Shown: in pieces, positions 8,921 through 17,945 of the stretch
How positions within the stretch are numbered: the stretch's first letter is position 1
Layout of the letters: the number at the start of each line of letters is the position of its first letter
Origin: UBA7396 sp047637875
Lineage (GTDB): Bacteria; Patescibacteriota; Gracilibacteria; BD1-5; UBA6164
Direction: 5' to 3'
DNA length: 18,468 nt
Assembly: GCA_047637875.1 (NCBI GenBank)
Contig: JBLJBH010000031.1
Span: forward strand, 1-18,468
Position numbers and translations under genes: made by a program
The notes under the pieces: model-generated
Told to the model about the DNA's origin: nothing
Seen by the model: only the letters and a program-made list of their open reading frames with translations
The model's database searches: none

Positions 8921-10359
8921 TATTTAACTTCAATATTAATATTTAAAAGTCACATATTTTGAAGAGCATTATTCATAAGAGAAATATTTTCAGCTAATGC
9001 AATCTGTTTTAAAGCAATTTTTGTTTTAGTGTAAATTGTTAAATTTTTTTCATCATATTGTAAACTAGATCATCTTAAAGACATAGTTAAAGCTCATTTA
9101 CTTCCAAGTTTTTTTAGTTCAGCTATAAAACTTTCAATATCAAAAGTAGATTTTTTTATATTATTATTAGATGTATTATTACTTATTTTTGTTTCTTTAG
9201 AATTATTATCTTCCCCAAAAACATCAAATAAATCATCTGTTGAAATTTCTTCTATTTTTTCGGAATGATTATAATCATTCTCTACAGATTTTTTTTCTTC
9301 TTTTTTTATTTCTTTAATTTGTACTTTTTCTATTTTTTTCTCTTGAAATTCAGTAGTAATATTTTTTACACATTTAATAATTCATACTAAAAAAGTAGTT
9401 TTTCAATCAAAACTATTTTTTGATTTTAGGTAAGATTCTTCTAGAGTATCAAGTAAAAATATATTTCTAGAAACTATTTTCTCGTCAGCAATATTTTTTA
9501 TAAGTTCGTCTTTTATATAAAAAAGTAATTCTTTAAAAAATAGATTTAAATTGTAATTTTTTATATTATTTTCAAAATCATCAATAACTGAAATATCTTT
9601 ATTAAATAACTTATGATAAAAATTAATTATAACTTCATTTTTTGGAATTCAGTAATTATTTATAACATTTTCAAAAATTATTTCTCAGTTAAAATTTAAT
9701 TGCTCAAATAATGAAATAGCATTTCTAAGTCATCAATTTGATTGTTTAATAATGAAATCTAAGCTTTCATCATCAATTTTTATATTTTCATTTTTAGAAA
9801 TATATAAAAGTCTATTTTTTAAATCTTCTCAAGTGATACTTTTAAAATCATATCTTTGACAACGAGATAAAATAGTTTCAGGTATTTTATGACTTTCTGT
9901 TGTTGCTAGAATAAATTTTAAGTGTTTTGGTGGTTCTTCTAATATTTTTAGTAATGCATTAAAAGCTCATTTTGATAACATATGAACTTCATCTATTATA
10001 TAGACTTTATATTTACAATTTGTTGGAGAAAAAGATGCTCGTTCAATTATTTCTCTTATATTATCAACTCAAGTATAACTTGCTGCATCTATTTCGATAA
10101 TATCAACTAAACTATCATTATTAAATCATCTACATATTTCACATTCTAAACAAGGATTTCCATCTTTTAAGTTTGTACAATTTATAGCTTTTGCAAATAT
10201 TCTAGCTGTTGAAGTTTTTCAAGTTCATCTTGGTCAGCAAAATAAATAAGCTCAAACTAATTTATCTTTTAAAATAGCTTGTCTTAAAGTATTTTTTATA
10301 AAATCTTGTCATACCAAACTTTCAAAATCCGTTGGTCTATATTTTAGGTAAAGTGTCAT
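8920..10359 (-). CDS. dnaX: DNA polymerase III subunit gamma/tau (clamp loader)
   Basis: A 479-residue clamp-loader ATPase. It begins MTLYLKYRPTDFESLVGQ, the classic DnaX start. It then shows Walker A GPRGTGKTS (42-50), a zinc module with Cys 61, 70, 73 and 76, Walker B DEVHML (123-128), the helix KGAFNALLKILEEPP, sensor 1 ILATTESHKIPETILSRCQR, and the sensor 2 region SNGGLRNAISLFEQL. Domain III (about 240-335) and a low-complexity charged linker (about 335-410) follow, then a shortened C-terminal domain. The linker holds an A AAA AAA heptamer, an 8-base spacer and a palindrome, so a frameshifted shorter product of about 363 residues is likely. Residue 107 is CGA and fits Arg. It is co-transcribed with the PriA-like gene (1-base overlap) and follows the murE-like gene by 13 bases. 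Confidence 0.96.
9263..9296 (-). promoter_or_regulatory. Candidate programmed -1 frameshift signal in dnaX
   Basis: On the - strand, codons 356-357 of dnaX are AAA AAA preceded by GAA, giving the in-frame slippery heptamer A AAA AAA within an A8 run (9296-9289). Eight bases later lies a perfect 18-bp palindrome, GAATGATTATAATCATTC (9280-9263), which can form a hairpin of up to 7 bp with a 4-base loop. A -1 shift adds I-C-R-E-G-L and meets TAA at 9271-9269, inside the palindrome. This matches the known design of dnaX in Escherichia coli (slippery A-run plus stem-loop making gamma). Transcriptional slippage on A8 is an alternative route to the same product. Confidence 0.6.
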
Positions 10360-10372
10360 AGATAAATAGTTA

Positions 10373-11677
10373 TTACATTATTTTATTATCATCAATTTCT
10401 TTAAGTATTTTTAAAACTACTTCTTTGTCATTGTATGGAATTGGTCATAAATTTGTCATCATAATATGCTCATCTCATTTTCAGGCTATTAAAACTGCAT
10501 CATTTTCTTTTGCTTGTAAAAGTGCTGTTCTAATTGATGTTTCCCTATCTGGTATTATCCAAAAATCTTCTCACTCTTTTCTTTCTATTCAAACTAAAAC
10601 ATCTTTCATAATATCTTGAGTTTTCTCAGTGTAATCATCATCTTGAGTTAATATAACATAATCAGATAATCTTGAAACGACCTCTCACATAATAGGTCTT
10701 TTTGTTTTGTCTCTATCTCAAGTTGCTCAAAAAACAGTTATAATTCTATTTATTCAATTTATATTTTTTAATGTATTTAAAACATTTTCTAGTGCGTCAG
10801 GAGTATGGGCATAATCAATAAATACTTTAAATCATTCATAATTATTTATTTCTTCAAGTCTTCCAGGAATAACTTCAACATCTTTAATTGATTTTTCAAT
10901 ATCTTCAACTTTCATTCATAAACTTAAAAATACTCAAATTGCCCCAAGTATATTATAAATATTATGTTTTCAGCGAAGTTTTGTTTCTATTTTTATAATG
11001 CTTCCAGGAATTTTTACATCAAAATAAACTCAAGATATTTCATTTTTTATATTTTCAGCTTTTAAAATTGAAGTGTAATCAAATCAATAAGTAGTTAAAA
11101 CATCATAAGTTTCATTTAAAAATAATTCTTTATAATCAGTTTCTAAGTTTATAATAGCTGTTTTTTTAATTCAAGGTTTTCTATTTGATCAAATAAGTGA
11201 TTTAAATAATTTTAATTTTGTTCTAACATAATTTTCCATTGTGTGATGTAAATCAAGATGATCTTGTGTAATATTTGTTAAAACAGCAATATCATAATCA
11301 ATTCACCAAACTCTATTCATAGTTAAAGCGTGACTAGAAGTTTCAATTACTGCTATTTCACAACCTTTAGCCTTTGCTTCTTTAAGTAATTTTTGTAGTA
11401 AAAAAGGGTCTGGTGAAGTCATTTTTGTATCATTTCTAAATTCTTCATCTCAAATGAAATAATTAACTGTTGAAAACATAAAAACTTTTTTTCAAGATTT
11501 TTTTAATCCTCTTGCTATAATATTTGTAGTTGTAGTTTTTCAATTTGTTCAAGTTACTCAAATAACAACCATATTACGAGATGGAAAACCATAAACAAAA
11601 TTAGCAATAATAGCTCTTAATAAGTGGTAAGTTAGTCTCAAAGGATTATCAAGAGAGATAAATTTTCTAAATGACAT
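10373..11677 (-). CDS. murE: Mur ligase, MurE-like (UDP-MurNAc-dipeptide-amino acid ligase)
   Basis: A 434-residue ATP-dependent peptidoglycan-precursor ligase. The central domain has the P-loop GVTGTNGKTTT (40-50), IETSSHAL, LTNITQDHLDLHHTMENY and a VRTKLKLF carbamylated-Lys region. The C-terminal domain has DYAHTPDALENVL (289-301), FGATGDRDKTKRPIMG and AGKGDEHIMM, closest to MurE. The N-terminal UDP-binding domain of canonical MurE (about 90-100 residues) is largely missing: the P-loop is at residue 40 instead of about 110. The amino-acid-specificity motif DNPR is replaced by QDDDY (345-349), so the third residue added cannot be predicted as meso-DAP. It lies in an operon between the DUF4012 protein (5 bases) and dnaX. 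The gene symbol is by homology; a MurE-related Mur ligase of different specificity is possible. Confidence 0.85.
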
Positions 11678-11682
11678 ATTTT

Positions 11683-13899
11683 TTAGTAGTTAAAAATAAA
11701 ATCTTTTTCAGAATAAATATTTTGTTCTAAAATTCAACTTTTAGTTAAATTTAAATCATAATTATTAATTCAAGGTTGTTTTATAAAAATATAATTATAA
11801 TTTTTACATTCAGGATTTAAAATATTATAATCAAAACTAAAATTACTTTCAAATAAAGAATTTGTATTTAAGAAAAAAGAAACTTCTTTATAATTTTCAA
11901 ACTCTTTAACTTTTAACTTTGAATTATTATTTACAATTGAATTTTTTGGAATTAAAACTCTAATATATTGTCTATTTAATCACTTTCATTGAATTTGTAA
12001 TAAATTATTTACATCGACTTTTCAAAGTAAATCCATGTCATACAAAATAGTTTTTATATTTATTTCTTCATTTATGTTAAAATTGTGTTTTTGTTTTATG
12101 TTAAAAGTTGTATCGATAGAACAATCTTCTTTAATAGTATAATTTTTTGAGAAACTTCTTTTTATATATCTATCTGATTTATTTCATGAAATTGAAGTAA
12201 AAACTGGATAATTAAAATCTATGTATTTTTCAAAATTATATTCTTTATAAAGTCAGATTTCTTTTAATAAATTATTTTCTTTTTCATCAAATAAGTAAAA
12301 TAAAATATCTTTTTTTTCTAAACTTTCAAAAGCTAATTTTAAATAAAGTGAATAATCTTTATTTGATTTTAATTCAGAAAAAAATACTTCCATAAAATCA
12401 AATAATACTTGTTTTGGAGTTGATAAAGTATCTGTTTTTGTTATTTTTGCTTCAACTAAAGTTGAGAAAAATGAAGAAAAATTTTCACTTGTTATTTCTT
12501 TTTTATATTTTTCAAAATATATTGGTCAAGTTTTTTTGAGAATATTTATTATAATATTTTGGTTAATATAAACAATTCAATCAATTTTATATTTATCAGA
12601 CTTTTCTAAAAAACCTTTTATTTCTTCACTGCTTTCTTTTATACTTGGATAATAATTAGCATCTCTTAATCAAAAAGTTTTAGATATTTCTTTAAGTCAT
12701 TCTGGAGCTGGTTTTATAAAAGCTACTCAATTTTTTTCTCAAAAGTTTTTTAAATCCCATTCTACAGCATAAATATCTTTTTTTTCAAAATTTAATATTT
12801 TTCATCTAAAAATTTCAATAAAACCTACGCTTCACATAAATCATCAAGTTGGTCTTATTTCATCATTGTTCTGAAAAATTATCATATATGTTCTTTTTTC
12901 TTCATGTCATAATATATTTTTGACATTATCAAAGTTTGAAACAAATAAATTAAAATAATTATTAAAATCATTTAGTTTATTTTTATATTTTTGAAATTGA
13001 ATATCTAAATTTTCATCATTAAAACTTCATACTTTATTATAAGTTGATAAAGAAATATTTAAATTTTTCTGCATATCTAAAATAATTGGTTTTATATTTT
13101 CTAAAAGTTGAGAAAACATAACTTGATCAACTCATTTTTCAATTATTATTTTATTTACTCAATTATAAATTTCAAAAATACTAATTCAAAAATCTAATAT
13201 TTTATTTGTTGCTGGTACAATATTTCAAAGATTTTCAATTCAAGAATTTCAAACAAAAAAGTTTAAAACTAAAAGTGGTTTTATTAATACATTACTAATT
13301 ATTAAATCAGTTTTTAAATCTTTTAAATTTCATTCAATATTTGAAATATCTTGTAAATTTATATTTTTTAAATTTGAAAAAGTTTTTTCAATATAAAATT
13401 TAGTTGAAAATCAATATATAAATACTGTTAAAATAAACAAAATAAAATATGCTCAAATTTTTATAAATGATAAATTTAATTTAAAGCTAAATTTTGGAGA
13501 AAAATTAAAATTAAATTTTGATTTTTTATCAATTTTTAAATCAAAATAAGGTCATGATGATTTATTTATTTCTTCAATATTTATTAAATTTAGAGTTGTT
13601 TTATCTTTTTGTGGGTTGTAGTTACTTAAATTTATAGGTTTATTTTTTTTATTTTTTCTGATTTCATTATTAAAAGGACGATGTAATTTTAGTATTTTGA
13701 TTTTTGGAAAAATACTTAAAAAAACTGATTTTTTGAGTTTATTTGATAAATCTTTTGTATTTTGTTTGAATAATTCTTTAAAGACTTTTGCTTTAGATAA
13801 AACAAAAACAGATGAAATATCAACATCTTTTATTTCTTCTTCTAGGAAAATATCGTTAATTTTTTTTACTTCTTGAATATTTATTTCTTCGTTTTCCAT
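11683..13899 (-). CDS. Large DUF4012-family envelope protein
   Basis: A 738-residue protein. Residues 1-115 are charged and mostly hydrophilic (MENEEINIQEVKKIND), presumably cytoplasmic. One transmembrane helix follows at about 146-164 (IGAYFILFILTVFIYGF), so the remaining roughly 570 residues are predicted outside. Around residues 335-366 is the DUF4012 signature RTYMIIFQNNDEIRPTGGFM followed by GSVGFIEIFRGKIL. The family is common in CPR and Gram-positive bacteria and is loosely linked to cell-surface polysaccharide or adhesion; its biochemical function is not known. It is the first gene of a - strand operon with the murE-like gene, dnaX and the PriA-like gene, with a promoter just upstream. 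Internal TGA codons (the first at residue 116) split it into fragments under the standard code. Confidence 0.85.
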
Positions 13900-13925
13900 A
13901 TTTTCATTTTAAATAAGATGTTTTT

Positions 13926-13953
13926 ATTATATATTTTTTTATTTTTTTGCAAA
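13926..13953 (-). promoter_or_regulatory. Promoter of the DUF4012-murE-dnaX-priA operon
   Basis: On the - strand TTGCAA (13953-13948) and TATAAT (13931-13926) are spaced by 16 bp, with the DUF4012 ATG 26 bases further on. This is the best sigma70-like promoter in the - half. Its -35 element abuts the T-run of the preceding terminator. Confidence 0.55.
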
Positions 13954-13980
13954 AAAAAGCTATCAATTTATGATAGCTTT
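13951..13980 (-). terminator. Intrinsic terminator after the secreted protein gene
   Basis: On the - strand a perfect 10-bp stem (AAAGCTATCA, 13980-13971, pairing with TGATAGCTTT, 13965-13956) with a 5-base loop is followed by a T-run through 13951. It begins 5 bases after the stop codon of the gene at 13986-15680. Confidence 0.85.
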
Positions 13981-13985
13981 GGTTG

Positions 13986-15680
13986 TTAATAATTTAGTTC
14001 TTGAAATATCATAGGATTAAATTCTTTAAAATCATTTGGAACTTCAATTTTTATATCGTCTTTATAAGTTCTTTTTGCAAAATTTTCAATATTAATTTTC
14101 AATATATCTTTTATATTATTATTTACAGTTAAATTTACTTTTGAATTATTGTTATTATCTGATTGATCAACTAAAATATCAAATTTTCAATTATACATTC
14201 ACATAGAATCAAAAGTTGAATTTAGTTTAAATATTTTAGATGAAATATATCAAGTTCATTTAAAATCAAAAGTTGAATAATCTGATTTTGTAGAAAATCT
14301 TAAAGCAAAATTTCATTTATCATATGAAGTTTTTCCAGTAAAAATAGCTTTTTTATTTTTTATATCAACTCCAGCAAATTGTAAATTTAATTTTTCAAGA
14401 GTGTTATTTATAGAAGTATTTCCTGTGATTTTTACAGCATATACATTTTTTAGTTTATATTCCCAATTTTCAGAAGTATAATCATAACCTCTTTGTTTTA
14501 TAGTATAAAATCAAGTTATTTTTTTATTTTTTAAAGAAAAAACTCAATTTAAATCTTTAGATTTAATATTAGAATTTATTTCTAAAAAATTATTATTTGT
14601 ATCAAGCTTAGAATCAAAATTAAAAAAGTTTTTTCATTTTTCTGAGTTAAAAATCATTTTTAAAAAATCTTTTGATTTAAAATGAAAATTAAATCATTCA
14701 TTTTTATACTTTTTTTGATCTGGTGTAATAATTAAATCAACACTATTAATGTTTTTTTCATTATATTTAAGTGAAAAATCTATAGTTGTATCTTCTTTTT
14801 TTGTATAAAAACCTAAAGTATTTTCATTATTATTTATGGTTAAATACAATTCTCACTCTTTTATAAATTCTTTTACAAAAGATTTATAAGTAGCTTCACT
14901 ACAAGTTTTTGGAGTATACCATCTGTTAGAAAAATTGAATTTTTGTTCTAACTCAAAATATGTATCACAAGCATATTTTGTAGGAACTAAAAGATATTTA
15001 TCACCAGATTTTTTATAAGTTTGCAATAAGGGTTTTGACAAAATAGTTTCTGTTTGAGCTATAATAGAATTTGGTTGAAAGTTTTTCATCATATCTAAAA
15101 TAACTTTAGAATTTTCATCAGTAGGTAATTTTATATATTTATTATCTTTAAATTCTGTTTGTAAAACAGATAAAATTTTAGATATATTTTCATTATTTAC
15201 TTTAAAATCTAAATCTTTTAATAAACTATACATTTCACTATCTTTTGAAATCAAAGAGGCAAAAGTAGTTAAATCTAGTTCAAATCCACTTCCATAAACT
15301 GGTGAATAATTTACTTTTAATGAAATATTTCACGAAATATCACTATCTAAATTGTTATTTTTTACTTTGTAATCATTTAAATCAAAACTCATATCAGCTT
15401 TTCAAAACATAGATGTTTCATCAAGTAAAAATTCAATTTTTGAATTTCCAGATTCTTCATAATTTGTTAATTTTTCAAAATCACTAACAAGTTTTTCAAA
15501 ATATGTTTTTGAATTTAAAAATAAATTTGATTGAAGTTTTAAAACTTCTGTTTCTACTTTAGTTTTTTCTTCTTGTGTTGGAATTGAAGTAACTTCAACT
15601 TGAGCATAAGAAAAACTAAAATTTCATAAAATTAAACTTGATAATAATAATCAAGAAAAGATTTTTTTGTATTTATTCAT
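13986..15680 (-). CDS. Secreted hypothetical protein, 564 aa
   Basis: I do not recognise this family. It starts with a clear signal peptide (MNKYKKIFSGLLLSSLILG, cleavage expected near FSYA-Q, residues 27-28) without a lipobox cysteine. The mature part is long, Asn/Lys/Phe-rich and strongly alternating in polarity, consistent with extended beta structure. After a helical stretch (about 35-75), repeated strand-like segments dominate. A pair of cysteines around residues 256 and 278 (YACDTYFELEQ and PKTCSEATY) could form a disulfide outside the cell. There are no other membrane segments, so it is probably exported or surface-attached. It is flanked by terminators on both sides, so it looks monocistronic, although an upstream promoter is not obvious. 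Confidence 0.85.
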
Positions 15681-15693
15681 AAAATAAATTTAA

Positions 15694-15730
15694 AAAATAA
15701 AGTTTGTTAAAAATTAACAAACTTTATTTT
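15694..15730 (-). terminator. Strong hairpin terminator after apbE, 14 bases before the next ATG
   Basis: A perfect 17-bp stem (15694-15710 with 15714-15730) with a 3-base AAA loop is followed on the - strand by a T-rich tract. It lies 26 bases after the apbE stop. The same hairpin is only 13 bases upstream of the start of the secreted protein gene at 15680, leaving no room for a promoter between them, so it may double as an attenuator or leader structure for that gene. Confidence 0.8.
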
Positions 15731-15756
15731 AGTCTATATTTTTTATATTGCAAATT

Positions 15757-16626
15757 TTAAATGTTTTTCAAAACTTCTCAATTATTCAAAATAAAAACAT
15801 ATTTTATTTTATTATTTTTACAAAAATCTAGAGCTTTATCTTTTCACATAGCTATTATAGCTGTAGCTATTGCGTCAGTAAAATATCATCTTTCATGAAT
15901 TATAGAAACAGAAATCAATTCATTTTCTTGCTTCCTAGAAAAAGGATTTCTTATATGATGAAATCTTTCTCAAGAAATTTCCCAGTTTCTTAGATAAGTT
16001 CAAGAAGTTGAAATACTTGAATTTGAGATTTCAATAATTATAGAATTATTTTTATCTTGAGGATTATTTATAGATATTTGCCAAGGTTTATTTTCTAGAT
16101 TTTTTCAATTTACATAAATATCTCCTCAGATATTTACTAGATTATTTTTGTATCAATTTTTTACTAAATCATTACTTATTTTTTCAGCTAAATATCACTT
16201 TGCAATACTTCAAAAATCAAGATTCATATATTCCCCTATTTCAAGTAAATTTCAGTAATTTTTAACTTCTTCAAAACTTAAATCTTCATCAATTTCAAGT
16301 TTCTCAAATTTTTTTTCTTCAAAATTATGAGTATATCATATTTTTCTTACGTCAATCAAAGGATTAAAATATCAATTAGTTAATTTATATATTTCTCTAG
16401 ATTTATTTATTAAAATTAAAAAATCATCATTTACTTCAAGTTTTTTTAGTTTATTTAGTTTTGATAAAGTTGAATCTTCCCTAAAACGAGAAAATTCTTT
16501 TTCAAAATCAAGTATTTGTTTATGGTAATTATTTATAATTTTATTTATTCAAACTTTTTGTTCATAAACTAAAGTAATTACGCAAATAGTTCACAAAGCT
16601 TTAAATTTAAAATCTGATTTTTTCAT
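15757..16626 (-). CDS. apbE: ApbE-family FAD:protein FMN transferase
   Basis: A 289-residue ApbE-type flavin transferase, which covalently attaches FMN to a threonine in target proteins using FAD and Mg2+. Family landmarks in order: FKALGTICVITL (the usual MGT start motif), FSRFREDSTLSKLN, NGYFNPLIDVRK, YMNLDFGSIAKGYLAEKI (the DLGAIAKGY equivalent, 134-151), VNIGGDIYVNG (164-174), SSISTSGTYLR (203-213), RFHHIRNP (HHIDP-like) and the Mg2+-binding TDAIATA (250-256). It has no signal peptide or lipobox, whereas many ApbE proteins are exported lipoproteins, so this one probably acts in the cytoplasm or is an unusual form. No recognisable FMN-accepting domain lies in the window. It is the last gene of a - strand unit behind two collar-domain genes (19-base gap). 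Confidence 0.9.
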
Positions 16627-16645
16627 ATTAGTTAAATCTATTTAT

Positions 16646-17254
16646 TTAGTTTTTTATACAATACAAAAGTGCAACATTACGAGGACGAGTTTCTAATCAT
16701 CAAGTAAAACCTGTTCTTGCATCATAAATATAAGTAAAATCAGATGTAGAATTATAATGCGAACCCCAATCTCATCAATCAGCATAATTTCTAACTGCTA
16801 CATCTTTTTTCGTACTATTAACTGATAAATGATCATGGTTTTTAAATTCATCCATTTGCCAACTTCCTAAATTTCTTCAAGATTCAAATCAAACTCTATC
16901 TTTAATCCATCCTCTAATAAATTCTCATCTTAAATCAAGAGTTGTATTTACTCAAGAAGTATTTTTTTCATCTCAACTTCAATCAGCTGCGTTCCATCAA
17001 TCTGGACAAGTTGTTCAATTAAAAGCCATAACTGCTCAAGTTGGAATATTACTTGAATTTAAATTTATATTATTAACTCTATTATTTAAATCATTTATAT
17101 TTGAAATCATATTGTTCCATCAAGTTGCTGTTAGCGTATCAGAACTTGTTACATTTGATAAATTAATCCAAGATGCATAAGTTAAAATAGTTATTAAAGT
17201 TGTTATAGAAAATGATATTGATATAATAATTCATTTTATTATTTCTTTTTTCAT
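16646..17254 (-). CDS. Phage-tail-collar-domain surface protein, copy 1
   Basis: A 202-residue protein. Residues 8-27 form an N-terminal hydrophobic helix (signal anchor). They are followed by SSDTLTATGWNNMISNINDL, a short region ending in NNRVNN that could trimerise. Then comes a collar/tail-fibre tip domain: IPTGAVMAFNGTTCPDGW, LDLRGEFIRGW, GRNLGSWQ and, at the end, RPRNVALLYCIKN. These are hallmarks of the C-terminal domain of phage tail fibres (Pfam Collar-like), in which LDLRGEF and RPRN-x-ALLYCI recur. With its own membrane anchor and no other phage genes nearby, it looks like a cell-surface adhesin rather than part of a prophage. It has a close tandem paralogue 22 bases upstream. Confidence 0.82.
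16652..16684. repeat. 33-bp perfect direct repeat, copy 1 (3' end of the first collar gene)
   Basis: This stretch is identical to 17283-17315 and encodes the C-terminal PRNVALLYCIK of both collar proteins. The perfect identity at DNA level, against a diverged middle, points to recent duplication or gene conversion. Confidence 0.9.
17069..17152. repeat. 84-bp near-identical repeat, copy 1 (5' part of the first collar gene)
   Basis: It matches 17667-17750 at 78 of 84 positions by direct comparison. It encodes the shared segment from VTSSDTLTATGWNNM through NNRVNN that follows the membrane anchor. Confidence 0.85.
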
Positions 17255-17276
17255 ATTTATTTTATTAAATTATAAA

Positions 17277-17849
17277 TTAATCTTTTATACAATACAAAAG
17301 TGCAACATTACGAGGTCTGATTTCTGAAGTATCCCATTTTGTTCATATATTTGCAGATGGGTTTGACCAATATCAAGTAAAAAGATTTCATATATAAGAA
17401 GTAGTTGATTTTCACATATAAACATCAACATGTGAATATCAAGAAGAACAACCACTACAAGTTGTAGTTAATGAAAAAGATTTCCAATCCTGCTCTTGAG
17501 TGCTTCATAAATTTCTTCAAGTATCAATTCATTTACCATCATCCCATCATCTAATAAACTCTCATCTTAAATCAATAGTTCAATTTTGTCAATTAGCTTT
17601 TTTCCATCAAATTGGACAAGATGTTAGATTAAAAGCCATAACAGCTCAAGTTGGAATATTTGGTTGATTATTAACTCTATTATTTAAATCATTAATATTT
17701 GAAATCATATTATTCCATCAAGTTGCTGTTAATGTGTCGGAACTTGTTACTTCAGTCATATTCATAAATGCTCAATATGCTAAAAATGTTGATAATGCTG
17801 TTATAGAAAAAGCAAATCAAGAAATCATGCTTTGTTTTATGTTGTTCAT
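17277..17849 (-). CDS. Phage-tail-collar-domain surface protein, copy 2
   Basis: A 190-residue paralogue of the gene just downstream. It has the same architecture: N-terminal hydrophobic anchor (about 8-27), the shared SSDTLTATGWNNMISNINDL segment, IPTGAVMAFNLTSCPIGW, IDLRGEFIRGWDDGKG, GRNLGS and the terminal RPRNVALLYCIKD. The stretch between GRNLGS and the C-terminal motif, which is the exposed tip in tail fibres, is quite different from copy 1: it is richer in Ser, Thr and Gly and contains a CSGCSSG cysteine pair. It starts the collar-collar-apbE unit. A candidate promoter lies just upstream and there is no Shine-Dalgarno. A role in contacting a partner cell is inferred from the fold only. 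Confidence 0.82.
17283..17315. repeat. 33-bp perfect direct repeat, copy 2
   Basis: Identical to 16652-16684, at the 3' end of the second collar gene. The divergence starts directly next to it, at the codons just before the RPRN motif. Confidence 0.9.
17667..17750. repeat. 84-bp near-identical repeat, copy 2
   Basis: Matches 17069-17152 with six mismatches and no gaps. It encodes the conserved stalk-like segment after the anchor in the second collar gene. Confidence 0.85.
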
Positions 17850-17863
17850 AAAATTTAATTTAA

Positions 17864-17892
17864 ATTATAAAATAATGCAATTTTAATTTTAA
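17864..17892 (-). promoter_or_regulatory. Candidate promoter of the collar-collar-apbE unit
   Basis: On the - strand TATAAT (17869-17864) is preceded by TTAAAA (17892-17887) at 17-bp spacing. The ATG at 17849 is only 14 bases from the -10, so the leader would be very short, which fits the lack of a Shine-Dalgarno. The region is AT-rich, so chance matches are possible. Confidence 0.38.
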
Positions 17893-17915
17893 TAGAGTTT
17901 TTAAAAAATACAAGT

Positions 17916-17945
17916 AAAAAATAAGTTCAATTTGAACTTATTTTT
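17916..17945 (-). terminator. Intrinsic terminator after the reductase gene
   Basis: A 12-bp stem (17917-17928 with 17934-17945) with a 5-base loop is followed by a T-run on the - strand. The stem includes part of the reductase stop codon (17946-17944), so the terminator is flush with the gene end. Confidence 0.8.

Noticed and set aside
10425..10619. Open frame on the + strand inside the murE-like gene
   Set aside because: It lies wholly within the C-terminal domain of the Mur ligase on the opposite strand and shows no independent motif.
17129..17160. Possible ApbE flavinylation site in the collar proteins (SDTLTATG)
   Set aside because: It resembles the D-x-x-S/T-G-A-T acceptor motif but lacks the glycine and is not in an FMN-binding domain. 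The DTLTA-x-x-WNN segment looks like a structural stalk motif.
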